DNA from: CAZTVN01 sp964617145
Lineage (GTDB): Bacteria; Patescibacteriota; Gracilibacteria; UBA1369; JACRIC01
Direction: 5' to 3'
Length of the DNA stretch: 10,531 bases
Assembly (NCBI GenBank): GCA_964617145.1
Contig: CAZTVN010000044.1
Coordinates: 1 to 10,531 of the forward strand
A model generated the notes under the pieces. It saw nothing but the letters and a program-made list of their open reading frames with translations, was not told the origin of the DNA and did no database searches. The position numbers and the translations under genes were made by a program. Each line of letters begins with the position of its first letter. The stretch's first letter is position 1. This document shows, piece by piece, positions 1 through 6,019 of the stretch.

Positions 1-1
1 G

Positions 2-877
2 CTTTATACTTATTTTCATTTATCGGCTGCTCAAAAAAGCCTTACTGAAGTGCTTTTAAAAAATGAAATTACTGCTGTTGCGTATGAGACCGTTGAGGAT
101 GAGCACGGGAAATTGCCCCTTCTTCGTCCTATGAGTGAAATTGCTGGTGTTCTTGCTGTGCAATATGGCGCCCAATATCTTCAAAAAAAATATGGTGGAA
201 GAGGTGTGAGCCTTGGTTTTATTAATGGCGCTCCTGTTTCTCATGTGGTCATTGTCGGTGGAGGAGTTGTCGGTGCGACGGCTGCAAGGACTGCTGCTGG
301 AATGGGTGCGAAAGTGAGTTTGTTTGAACTTAATGAAGAGCGTATTGCTCATCTTCAAGAATCTATGCACTTGTATCTTGGCGAACGGCTTTATAGAAAT
401 TTATCTATTTTGAAGCCGGAAAAATCTGTTTTTGAGAAAACTCTTGCTGAGTGCGATGTTCTTGTTGGCGCTGTTTTGGTTGCTGGTACCAAAGCTCCTC
501 AAGTTGTATCAGAAGAGCAGGTGAAATCTATGCAGAAGGGTTCTGTTATTGTTGATGTTTCTATTGATCAAGGTGGATGTGTTTGGGGAGCGCGTGTTAC
601 GAGTCATAGTGATCCTATTTATGATATTGATGGGAAAATTTATTGTTGTGTAGCGAATATGCCAGGTCAGGTTGCCCGCCAATCAACTTTAGCTTTGACT
701 GCAGCCACGCTTCCTTATCTCATTACCATGGCGAATGATGGAGTTATTGACAGCTTGAAGGCTTCTCCTCGTTTTGCTCGTGGTTTGAATATTTATAAAG
801 GAATGATTACGTATCGATCGGTTGCGGAAGATCTTGGGATGATTGATAAACATCGAGAATTTGCCATGATGAATTAG
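2..877 (+). CDS. ald: Alanine dehydrogenase, C-terminal part (5' end outside window)
   Basis: NAD-dependent oxidative deamination of L-alanine to pyruvate and ammonia, or the reverse, in the cytoplasm. The frame is open from base 2 and ends at TAG, giving 291 visible residues; family members are about 370 residues, so roughly 80 N-terminal residues lie left of the window. The first visible residues, LYTYFHLSA, match the family LFTYLHLA segment that carries the catalytic His (visible residue 6). A Rossmann dinucleotide fold follows, with GGGVVG at visible residues 86-91. Next come VDVSIDQGG (catalytic Asp near 189) and the hallmark CVANMPGQVARQSTLALT, then the usual C-terminal helix. A GTG at 50 is internal and not the start. 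The gene ends 10 bp before the palindromic element. Its link to the downstream pathway is unclear; the promoter at 1055 suggests separate transcription. Confidence 0.95.
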   Translation, partial: LYTYFHLSAAQKSLTEVLLKNEITAVAYETVEDEHGKLPLLRPMSEIAGVLAVQYGAQYLQKKYGGRGVSLGFINGAPVSHVVIVGGGVVGATAARTAAGMGAKVSLFELNEERIAHLQESMHLYLGERLYRNLSILKPEKSVFEKTLAECDVLVGAVLVAGTKAPQVVSEEQVKSMQKGSVIVDVSIDQGGCVWGARVTSHSDPIYDIDGKIYCCVANMPGQVARQSTLALTAATLPYLITMANDGVIDSLKASPRFARGLNIYKGMITYRSVAEDLGMIDKHREFAMMN

Positions 878-886
878 GGAAGTTGA

Positions 887-1015
887 GGGTGAGGGAATTT
901 TTAGAAAGATGACGCCGCAGCTTGTTTGATCTAATATGTAACGATCAAACAAGTGTTGACCCATCATGATGGGTCAACATGCGGCGTTTATTGTTTTCTA
1001 AAAATTCCCTCACCC
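887..1015. repeat. 129-bp T-shaped (three-way junction) palindromic element
   Basis: Almost every base can pair. Outer stem: 887-907 (GGGTGAGGGAATTTTTAGAAA less its last base is the written limit; the arm is 21 nt) is perfectly complementary to 995-1015. After a small internal loop (908-911 and 988-994) an 8-bp stem pairs ACGCCGCA (912-919) with TGCGGCGT (980-987). Inside it are two side-by-side hairpins: CTTGTTTGATC (921-931) with GATCAAACAAG (943-953), loop 932-942; and a perfect 24-bp palindrome at 955-978 with halves GTTGACCCATCA and TGATGGGTCAAC. Only G920, T954 and A979 are unpaired at the junction. There is no T-tract after either side, so it is not an ordinary intrinsic terminator. 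It may be a mobile repeat, a protein-bound or structured DNA site, or an RNA fold at the 3' end of the ald transcript. No transposase is visible beside it. Confidence 0.85.
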
Positions 1016-1054
1016 CCACTGATATCGTTGAGTTTTCTGAAAAATGACTTTTAT

Positions 1055-1082
1055 TTGACTTTGAGACCAAGATTTTTATAAT
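1055..1082 (+). promoter_or_regulatory. Sigma-70-type promoter of the lysC-hom-asd operon
   Basis: TTGACT at 1055-1060 (5 of 6 to the -35 consensus), a 16-bp spacer, and a perfect TATAAT at 1077-1082. Transcription should start near 1089-1090, which leaves only about 14 nt before the leader-peptide ATG at 1104. This is the best promoter match in the window, and its position directly before the leader peptide and attenuator supports all three calls. Confidence 0.85.
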
Positions 1083-1103
1083 AAAGTTACAATATTTCGT
1101 TTT

Positions 1104-1175
1104 ATGAATCTTATTATTACAATCAACAGTATCCTTTCGGCCACTAAGAAGATTCGTGGACGAAGGTGGTTGTAA
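1104..1175 (+). CDS. Leader peptide of the lysC-hom-asd operon (Ile/Thr-rich start, Lys-Lys pair)
   Basis: ATG at 1104 opens a 23-codon frame ending in TAA (1173-1175). Residues 1-10 are MNLIITINSI and residues 11-23 are LSATKKIRGRRWL. It begins about 14 nt after the predicted transcription start and has no Shine-Dalgarno sequence. Codons 4-7 (Ile Ile Thr Ile) lie within the first strand of the attenuator, and the stop codon lies within the second strand. This is how codons are placed in leader peptides that control transcription by ribosome stalling, such as thrL. The Ile/Thr codons suit an operon feeding threonine and isoleucine. Two adjacent Lys codons (1146-1151) sit in a hairpin loop and could add a lysine signal. 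Translation is inferred; the peptide has no expected function beyond regulation. Confidence 0.65.
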   Translation: MNLIITINSILSATKKIRGRRWL

Positions 1176-1223
1176 TAATCTTGAAAAAGATCCATCCTTA
1201 CAACTGCTCGATACGGTAGTTGT
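1113..1223 (+). promoter_or_regulatory. Ribosome-mediated attenuator upstream of aspartate kinase
   Basis: Four segments form mutually exclusive stems. Segment 1 (1113-1125, ATTATTACAATCA) pairs with segment 2 (1167-1179, TGGTTGTAATAAT): 13 bp with one wobble, stacked on an inner hairpin joining 1133-1144 to 1156-1166. Segment 2 can instead pair with segment 3: GGTTGTAA (1168-1175) with TTACAACT (1198-1205), extendable by three weaker pairs; a small GAAA-loop hairpin (1178-1191) fits inside. Segment 3 also forms the 5' arm of the terminator with segment 4 (1215-1223). Inferred logic: a ribosome stalled on segment 1 frees segment 2 to sequester segment 3, giving read-through. A ribosome reaching the stop codon covers segment 2, so the terminator forms. 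With no translation, 1:2 and 3:4 form and transcription stops. Pairings were read by eye; no folding energies were computed. Confidence 0.7.
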
Positions 1224-1229
1224 TTTTTT
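1200..1229 (+). terminator. Intrinsic terminator of the lysC attenuator
   Basis: ACAACT (1200-1205) pairs with AGTTGT (1218-1223), extended inward by G-T, C-G and T-G pairs (1206-1208 with 1215-1217). The loop is 1209-1214 and a run of seven T follows (1223-1229). It lies 22 bp before the aspartate kinase start and after the leader-peptide stop codon, so it can only act as a conditional terminator for the operon. Confidence 0.8.
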
Positions 1230-1251
1230 ATACTTCATTATTTTCCTTTTT

Positions 1252-2652
1252 ATGCTTGCTATGAAATTTGGTGGCACTTCGGTTGGGGCGCCCGATCGAA
1301 TGCTGAATGTCGCTCATATTGTTAAATTATTTTTGGATAAGAATCCCATTGTTGTTATATCTGCTATGGGTGGTGTCACTGATGCTCTTTTATATATTGC
1401 TGAAGATTTTTTGAATCGTCGAAAACAAGAGGGAGAAGCACGATTGATTGATATTCGTAAAAGGCATTTTGAGGTTATCAATACTCTTATCAAAAGTCCT
1501 TATCGTCGAAAAAAACTTGAAGAAGAAATTTCTGATTTGTTTTCTCAATTGGAAGAGATTGTTCATGGTGTTTATTTGCTTCGGGAGTTATCAGAAAAAT
1601 CTCTAGCTCTCATTTCATCTTTCGGAGAACGTTTGTCTGTGCCTATTTTAACTCAAGTTTTAAACGAGATAGGCGTTGATTCGGCGGCTTTTGATTCTCG
1701 TAAGTATGTTGTTACTGATGATAATTTTTTGAGTGCCTCTGTAAATATGGACGAGACTTTTTCTCGTATTAAACGAGAAATTTTGCCGCATTTGGCACGC
1801 GGAATTACACCTGTTATTACTGGTTTTATTGGTGCTACAGGCTCTGGCCTTACGACAACTTTGGGTCGTGGTGGTTCTGATTATTCTGGCGCTCTTTTTG
1901 GCGCTGCTTGCGATAGCGATGAAATATGGATTTGGACTGATGTATCCGGTGTTTTTTCCGCTGATCCGCGTATTGTGAAAAATGCGAGAGTGCTTAATGA
2001 CGTAAGTTATCAAGAGGCGGCAGAAATGTCTTATTTTGGGGCGAAAGTTATTCATCCGAAAACTATGATCCCTGCTGTACATAAAAATATTCCTATTCGT
2101 ATTAAAAATACTTTTGTTCCTGATGATCCTGGCACCTTAATTTCTCATAACAAGAAATCTTTTCACCCTGTTCGTATGGTAACGGCTATAAAAAAAGTGA
2201 ATCTTGTTTCTATTCAAGGAAGCGGCATGATTGGAATTCCTCATTTGAATTCTCGTATTTTTACTGTTGCTGACAGGGTTCGAACGGATATCCTTATGTT
2301 CTCTCAGGCGTCTTCTGGTTATAATATGAGCCTTGTTATTTCTGAGCTTGATAGTGAGCGATCTTTTGATGCGTTGCAGACAGAATTTCGATCTGAACTT
2401 GAGTCGGAAGCTCTTGATGGTATTTATCTTAATAAAAATGTTGCCATTGTATCTATTGTTGGAAGTGGAATGCGCGGGACTCCGGGAATTTCTGGTACGC
2501 TTTTTTCAACTCTTGGAAGCAATCATATTAATATCATTGCGATAGCTCAAGGGAGTTCGGAGCTCAATATCTCTTTTGTGGTTGACGAGATGGATGCGGA
2601 TAGATGTGTTTCTCTTCTTCACGGCGCTTTTATATTTTCGAAAATTGAGTAA
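1252..2652 (+). CDS. lysC: Aspartate kinase
   Basis: Phosphorylates L-aspartate with ATP, the first step toward lysine, threonine, isoleucine and methionine; cytoplasmic. With the ATG at 1252 the protein has 466 residues, near the usual 450-470. The N-terminal kinase domain (about 1-290) shows KFGGTSVG at residues 5-12, the conserved SFGERLS, GRGGSDYSG and WTDVSGVFSADPR, and SYFGAKVIHPKT. Two C-terminal ACT domains follow, the second around VAIVSIVGSGMRGTPGISG; in this family they bind the feedback inhibitor (lysine or threonine), which cannot be told here. The kinase part resembles that of ThrA-type kinase-dehydrogenase fusions, but the dehydrogenase is a separate gene here. A longer in-frame start (GTG 1156) was rejected because it would run through the terminator and leader peptide. 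ATG 1261 is a possible alternative. First gene of an operon with hom 32 bp downstream. Confidence 0.95.
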   Translation: MLAMKFGGTSVGAPDRMLNVAHIVKLFLDKNPIVVISAMGGVTDALLYIAEDFLNRRKQEGEARLIDIRKRHFEVINTLIKSPYRRKKLEEEISDLFSQLEEIVHGVYLLRELSEKSLALISSFGERLSVPILTQVLNEIGVDSAAFDSRKYVVTDDNFLSASVNMDETFSRIKREILPHLARGITPVITGFIGATGSGLTTTLGRGGSDYSGALFGAACDSDEIWIWTDVSGVFSADPRIVKNARVLNDVSYQEAAEMSYFGAKVIHPKTMIPAVHKNIPIRIKNTFVPDDPGTLISHNKKSFHPVRMVTAIKKVNLVSIQGSGMIGIPHLNSRIFTVADRVRTDILMFSQASSGYNMSLVISELDSERSFDALQTEFRSELESEALDGIYLNKNVAIVSIVGSGMRGTPGISGTLFSTLGSNHINIIAIAQGSSELNISFVVDEMDADRCVSLLHGAFIFSKIE

Positions 2653-2684
2653 TTTATTGCAATTTTTATTTTTTTATTTACTGT

Positions 2685-3998
2685 ATGAGTATGAAAACCA
2701 TTGGAATAGGCATTGTCGGATTTGGATGTGTGGGATCTGGAACTGTGCGAGTTTTGCAGGACAATAAAGATGTTATTGCTCGCAGGCTTCGAGGAATTGA
2801 TATTTGTCTTAAAACAATTTGTGATCACAGTATTGACCGAAAAGATACCAGTTTTATTGATCCCAACGTTACTCTTGTTACTGATTTTGAAGAAATCTTG
2901 AATGATCCGCAGATTCATATTGTTGTTGAACTTATTGGTGGTAAAAGTCCGGCGAAGGAAATTATTCTTCGTGCTTTGAAAAATGGTAAATCTGTCGTGA
3001 CCGCTAATAAGGCCCTTTTGGCAGAGGATGGACAAGATATTTTTGCTGCTTGTAATAGTAAGGCGACCATTGCTTTTGAGGGAGCGGTATGTGGTGCTAT
3101 TCCCATCCTTCGTTCTATCAGGGAAGGCCTTTCGAGTGATCGTATTCGAGCTTTTTATGGTATTTTGAATGGTTCTACCAATTATTTGCTGACTGAGATG
3201 GAAACTCGTCATCGAGATTTTGAAGAGGTTTTGGCTGAGGCTAAAGAAAAAGGTTATGTCGAAAGCGATCCTTCACTCGATGTTGATGGTTTTGATGCGG
3301 CTCACAAGGTTTCTCTTTTGGCGCAGATGTCTTTTGGCATGAAAGTAGATTTTTCTTCTATCACGATTCAAGGGATTTCTGAAATTGAAACTTTTGATTT
3401 TATTTATGCTCATAAACTTGGTTATACGATTAAGCTTATTGGTATGGGTAAAATGGCCCCAAAAGGAGAAATGATTTTGTCCGTTCGACCGACACTTATT
3501 CCGTTTCAAAGCATTCTTGCGAAGGTTTCAGGGAGTTTGAACGCTGTGTATGTTGTTTCTGAAAAAATGGGTGAGACCATTTACTCCGGCCGTGGCGCTG
3601 GAGATACTCCTACTGGTTCTGCTGTTACTGCTGATATTATTTCTCTTGCTCGTGATATTGCTTTTGGGAACGCTTCGAGAGTTTATCCTTTGAGTTTTGG
3701 AGATCTTTTGGATCCTCATTTTGCCCATGTAGGCGAGATTTTTTATCCTTATTATGTTCGTTTCGTTGTTAGAGATCAGCCTGGCATTATTGCGGCTATT
3801 GCTTTGATTTTGAAAAAATACGATATTAATATCGATGCCGTTTTACAAGAGCCTTTTTTGAGTCGCGATAGATTGCCTTTTGTCATGACTCTTGAAGAGA
3901 CAAGTGAAGAAAAAATTTTACAGGCTGTGACCGAAATGGAAAAGCTTGATTTTCTTGTGAAGAAGCCATTTTTTATGAGGATCGACTCATTACAATAA
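2685..3998 (+). CDS. hom: Homoserine dehydrogenase with C-terminal ACT domain
   Basis: NAD(P)H-dependent reduction of aspartate semialdehyde to homoserine, the commitment step to threonine, isoleucine and methionine. 437 residues, the usual length for the ACT-containing class. An N-terminal Rossmann fold carries GFGCVGSGT (12-20). VVTANKALLA holds the catalytic-type Lys109. The signature NGSTNYLL is at 162-169, followed by YVESDPSLDVDGFDAAHK with the substrate-site acidic residues and Lys208, and GRGAGDTPTG (302-311). The ACT domain begins near 356 (YYVRFVVRDQPGIIAAIA) and in relatives senses threonine. An alternative start at 2691 would remove only two residues. No Shine-Dalgarno precedes it; the start follows TTTACTGT, as does that of asd. 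It lies between lysC and asd with short gaps, so it is almost certainly co-transcribed. Confidence 0.95.
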   Translation: MSMKTIGIGIVGFGCVGSGTVRVLQDNKDVIARRLRGIDICLKTICDHSIDRKDTSFIDPNVTLVTDFEEILNDPQIHIVVELIGGKSPAKEIILRALKNGKSVVTANKALLAEDGQDIFAACNSKATIAFEGAVCGAIPILRSIREGLSSDRIRAFYGILNGSTNYLLTEMETRHRDFEEVLAEAKEKGYVESDPSLDVDGFDAAHKVSLLAQMSFGMKVDFSSITIQGISEIETFDFIYAHKLGYTIKLIGMGKMAPKGEMILSVRPTLIPFQSILAKVSGSLNAVYVVSEKMGETIYSGRGAGDTPTGSAVTADIISLARDIAFGNASRVYPLSFGDLLDPHFAHVGEIFYPYYVRFVVRDQPGIIAAIALILKKYDINIDAVLQEPFLSRDRLPFVMTLEETSEEKILQAVTEMEKLDFLVKKPFFMRIDSLQ

Positions 3999-4019
3999 AT
4001 TATTCTTTATTTTACTGTT

Positions 4020-5270
4020 ATGCAAAAATTGCGTGTTGGTATTTTGGGTGCAACAGGTATGGTGGGTCAGCGTTTTATCCAGTTGCTTTCCGATCATCCT
4101 TGGTTTGAGGTTGTTCGCGTTGCGGCTTCTGAGCGTTCGGCTGGAAAGAAGTATCGCGATGCCGTTAACTGGAAAATGCGTGAAAATATTCCTGCCAGTA
4201 TTGATGACCTTATTGTGACTCTCTGTAAGCCTTTGGAGATGGGTGTTTCGATGTCGGCGCAGATTGACAAAAGTAGTTCAGATGGTCAGAAAAGTGGCGA
4301 ACGGGGGTTGGATTTTGTATTTTCGGCGTTGGACTCTGATGCGGCTTCCGAGGTTGAGCTCGAATTTGCTCGATCGGGAATTCCGGTTGTTTCTACCGCG
4401 AAAAATTATCGCATGGAACGCGATGTGCCGATGATTATCCCTGAAATAAATGCCGATCATCTCGATGTTATTCCTTTTCAAAAGAAAACACGAGGCTTTG
4501 AGAGAGGCTTTATTGCGGTAAAACCCAATTGTTCTTTGCAGTCTTTTCTTATTGCTCTTTATCCGTTGCATCGGAAGTTTCGACTTTCGAAGCTTGTTAT
4601 TACGACCATGCAGGCTGTTTCTGGTGCAGGCTATCCTGGTGTTCCTTCACTGGATATTCTTGATAATGTGGTTCCTTATATTGGTGGTGAAGAAGAAAAA
4701 ACTGAACAGGAATCTTTGAAAATTTTTGGAGAACATGTGGATGGAGAAATTCGTCTTCTTTCAGGTCTTCCGATTTCTGCGCATTGCAATCGTGTTCCTG
4801 TGATTGACGGCCATTTGGCGACCATTTCGGTTAGTTTTGAAAAAAAATCATCTTATGAAGAAATTTTGTCTTTGTGGCGTGGTTTTCGTTCGGTGCCACA
4901 GGAACTTACTTTGCCCTCGGCGCCGGACCCTGTGATATATTACCGTGAAGAAGAAAATCGTCCACAGCCTCGGCTTGATCGAGATGCTGGCCTCAGCGCT
5001 TTTCATGAAGACCATGCGTGCGCTATGGGGGGCATGAGCAGCGGTACTGGTCTTGATGTGAGTGCTCCTATGAGCCTTTTCGATAACACTCACACGAGTC
5101 CTCTTTCGAATGTGAATCACGCGAGCGGGATGGCTGTGACTTGTGGACGTTTACGCCCATGTCATGTGCTTGACTGGCGTTTTGTCTGTCTTTCGCACAA
5201 TACGATTCGTGGCGCTGCTGGTGGAAGCATCTTACTTGCAGAACTTTTGAAGGCTAAGGGATATCTTTAA
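4020..5270 (+). CDS. asd: Aspartate-semialdehyde dehydrogenase (archaeal/fungal type) with insertions
   Basis: NADPH-dependent reduction of aspartyl phosphate to aspartate semialdehyde, shared by the lysine and homoserine branches. GATGMVG (10-16) is the dinucleotide loop. VKPNCSLQ holds the nucleophile Cys171, and CNRVPVIDGH (256-265) ends with the likely catalytic His265. RPQPRLDRD (314-322) and GRLRPC (376-381) are typical of the archaeal/fungal subfamily. At 416 residues it is about 55-65 longer than usual (about 350-360). The excess lies in two places: a polar Ser/Asp/Lys-rich stretch near 74-95, and about 45 residues (roughly 324-369) rich in Gly, Ser, His and Met between RPQPRLDRD and GMAV. 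The frame stays open through both and all catalytic motifs are present, so it is probably functional. Last gene of the + strand operon; its end faces the toxin gene across 24 bp. Confidence 0.93.
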   Translation: MQKLRVGILGATGMVGQRFIQLLSDHPWFEVVRVAASERSAGKKYRDAVNWKMRENIPASIDDLIVTLCKPLEMGVSMSAQIDKSSSDGQKSGERGLDFVFSALDSDAASEVELEFARSGIPVVSTAKNYRMERDVPMIIPEINADHLDVIPFQKKTRGFERGFIAVKPNCSLQSFLIALYPLHRKFRLSKLVITTMQAVSGAGYPGVPSLDILDNVVPYIGGEEEKTEQESLKIFGEHVDGEIRLLSGLPISAHCNRVPVIDGHLATISVSFEKKSSYEEILSLWRGFRSVPQELTLPSAPDPVIYYREEENRPQPRLDRDAGLSAFHEDHACAMGGMSSGTGLDVSAPMSLFDNTHTSPLSNVNHASGMAVTCGRLRPCHVLDWRFVCLSHNTIRGAAGGSILLAELLKAKGYL

Positions 5271-5294
5271 GCATATTTTTCGGCATCTCCTTAT

Positions 5295-5642
5295 TTATGA
5301 AAGAAATCCGAAAGCTCTTGAAAATGATTTTTTCATTTTTATTAAAATTGAGGGATGAATGGTTCCAATTTCTCCGAGTATCAATTTCTTATTGAGGGTC
5401 GCGATTTTATCAAATCGAAATACAGAATTGATTTTGAGTCCGGATTTTTCGAAATATTTGTCTTTTGTTTTATAGATAAAATCGCTTTTGGTTTTTCTCG
5501 AACGATTAACTGACGTAATAAAACTTACGATTATATCTTCACCATGGTTTTTTGTTGAAATTATCAAGGCCGGTCGTAATTTTACTGACGTTAAATCCGT
5601 GAAAGGAAATGGAATGAGAACAATAGTTCCAAATTTATACAT
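5295..5642 (-). CDS. Type II toxin, PemK/MazF-like endoribonuclease
   Basis: 115 residues, the normal size for this toxin family, whose members cleave mRNA as dimers. The N-terminus GTIVLIPFPFTDLTSVKLRP (residues 5-24) is the family signature; Arg23-Pro24 corresponds to the conserved Arg-Pro, and ITS at 42-44 to the second catalytic segment. SVFRFDKIATLNKKLI matches the conserved C-terminal strand with its Asp-Lys-Ile. The start codon lies inside the antitoxin gene (8-bp overlap), indicating translational coupling. It is downstream of the antitoxin and shares its promoter. It converges on asd with only 24 bp between stop codons and no clear terminator, so the transcripts may overlap. Lysine-rich like the other - strand genes. 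Activity is inferred from family membership only. Confidence 0.88.
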   Translation of the reverse strand: MYKFGTIVLIPFPFTDLTSVKLRPALIISTKNHGEDIIVSFITSVNRSRKTKSDFIYKTKDKYFEKSGLKINSVFRFDKIATLNKKLILGEIGTIHPSILIKMKKSFSRAFGFLS

Positions 5643-5880
5643 ATCTCTTTTTTATATCTTTTAATGAGTAAATGTCTGTTTCCTCTTCAAGAAATTTAAA
5701 ACTTTTTGACTGTGCGTTTATCTCTGTAATTGGCAATTTTTCGTCTTTTTCAGGGGCTGGAACCAAGAGTGCCTCGGATTTATTTCTCCTTCCGATAGAA
5801 ATGATAATTTTTTCATATTTAACTTTATTCACAATTTCATTTAGATGGATTCTGGCCTGTGAAGTATTATAATGTTTCAT
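5635..5880 (-). CDS. Type II antitoxin, Phd/YefM-like
   Basis: 81 residues. The N-terminal half (MKHYNTSQARIHLNEIVNKV, then an isoleucine-rich strand and RRNKSEALLVP) matches the Phd/YefM DNA-binding fold: a short strand, the helix bearing the usual A-R-x-x-L-x-x-I pattern, then a beta hairpin ending in a leucine-valine strand. The charged C-terminal half (about 45-81) would be the flexible part that wraps the toxin. Its stop overlaps the toxin start by 8 bp. Such antitoxins repress their own promoter, and a perfect inverted repeat lies within the promoter 39-66 bp upstream. Pairing with a PemK/MazF toxin is common for this fold. The subfamily is uncertain because similarity outside the N-terminus is slight. 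Confidence 0.8.
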   Translation of the reverse strand: MKHYNTSQARIHLNEIVNKVKYEKIIISIGRRNKSEALLVPAPEKDEKLPITEINAQSKSFKFLEEETDIYSLKDIKKRYV

Positions 5881-5918
5881 GTTTGATAATTGGTTATGCT
5901 TATCTCTGTTTCAGTCTT

Positions 5919-5946
5919 AGTATAACAAATTGTACAAAAAGTACAA
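5919..5946 (-). promoter_or_regulatory. Toxin-antitoxin promoter with overlapping palindromic operator
   Basis: Read on the - strand: -35 TTGTAC (5946-5941), a 16-bp spacer and -10 TATACT (5924-5919). The perfect inverted repeat TTGTAC-N5-GTACAA occupies 5946-5930 and so covers the -35 box and the start of the spacer. Bound antitoxin or toxin-antitoxin complex there would block RNA polymerase, the usual autoregulation of these modules. A transcript starting near 5912 would have a leader of about 30 nt before the antitoxin ATG. Confidence 0.7.
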
Positions 5947-5974
5947 GTATTAATTGTATGGAATTTTTTTCTTC

Positions 5975-6005
5975 CTTGCTCTGACTAATAGTCTATCATA
6001 GCAAG
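5975..6005. other. Imperfect hairpin after dapL, possible operon end
   Basis: CTTGCT (5975-5980) pairs with AGCAAG (6000-6005), and GACT (5983-5986) with AGTC (5990-5993) inside it. It lies 15 bp beyond the dapL stop. On the - strand it is not followed by a T-run, so it is not a convincing intrinsic terminator for the dap operon. It might still stabilise the 3' end or insulate the toxin-antitoxin promoter. On the + strand only four T follow. Confidence 0.3.
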
Positions 6006-6019
6006 TTTTCAGTATGTTC

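Noticed and set aside
887..1015. Integron attC site or ordinary bidirectional terminator
   Set aside because: The ends do not follow the RYYYAAC/GTTRRRY pattern, the pairing is perfect and branched, there is no T-run on either side and no integrase or cassette is present.
1156..1251. In-frame N-terminal extension of aspartate kinase from a GTG start
   Set aside because: It would translate the terminator T-run and the attenuator and adds an atypical hydrophobic stretch before the family start. KFGGTSV normally lies within a few residues of the N-terminus, as with ATG 1252.
1089..1251. Lysine (L-box) riboswitch or T-box before lysC
   Set aside because: The leader is about 160 nt, too short for the five-helix lysine aptamer plus terminator, and its conserved core is not seen. 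AAGGTGG at 1163-1169 recalls the T-box sequence, but there is no room for a specifier stem and the region is better explained by the leader peptide and four-segment switch.
1660..2082. Antisense open frames within lysC, hom, asd and the dap genes
   Set aside because: No recognisable domains, composition typical of reverse-complement translation, and the opposite strands encode well-conserved enzymes.
5278..5313. TTTCGG/CCGAAA inverted repeat between asd and the toxin as a shared terminator
   Set aside because: Only 6 bp with a 24-nt loop, no proper T-run after it on either strand, and half of it lies within the toxin coding region.
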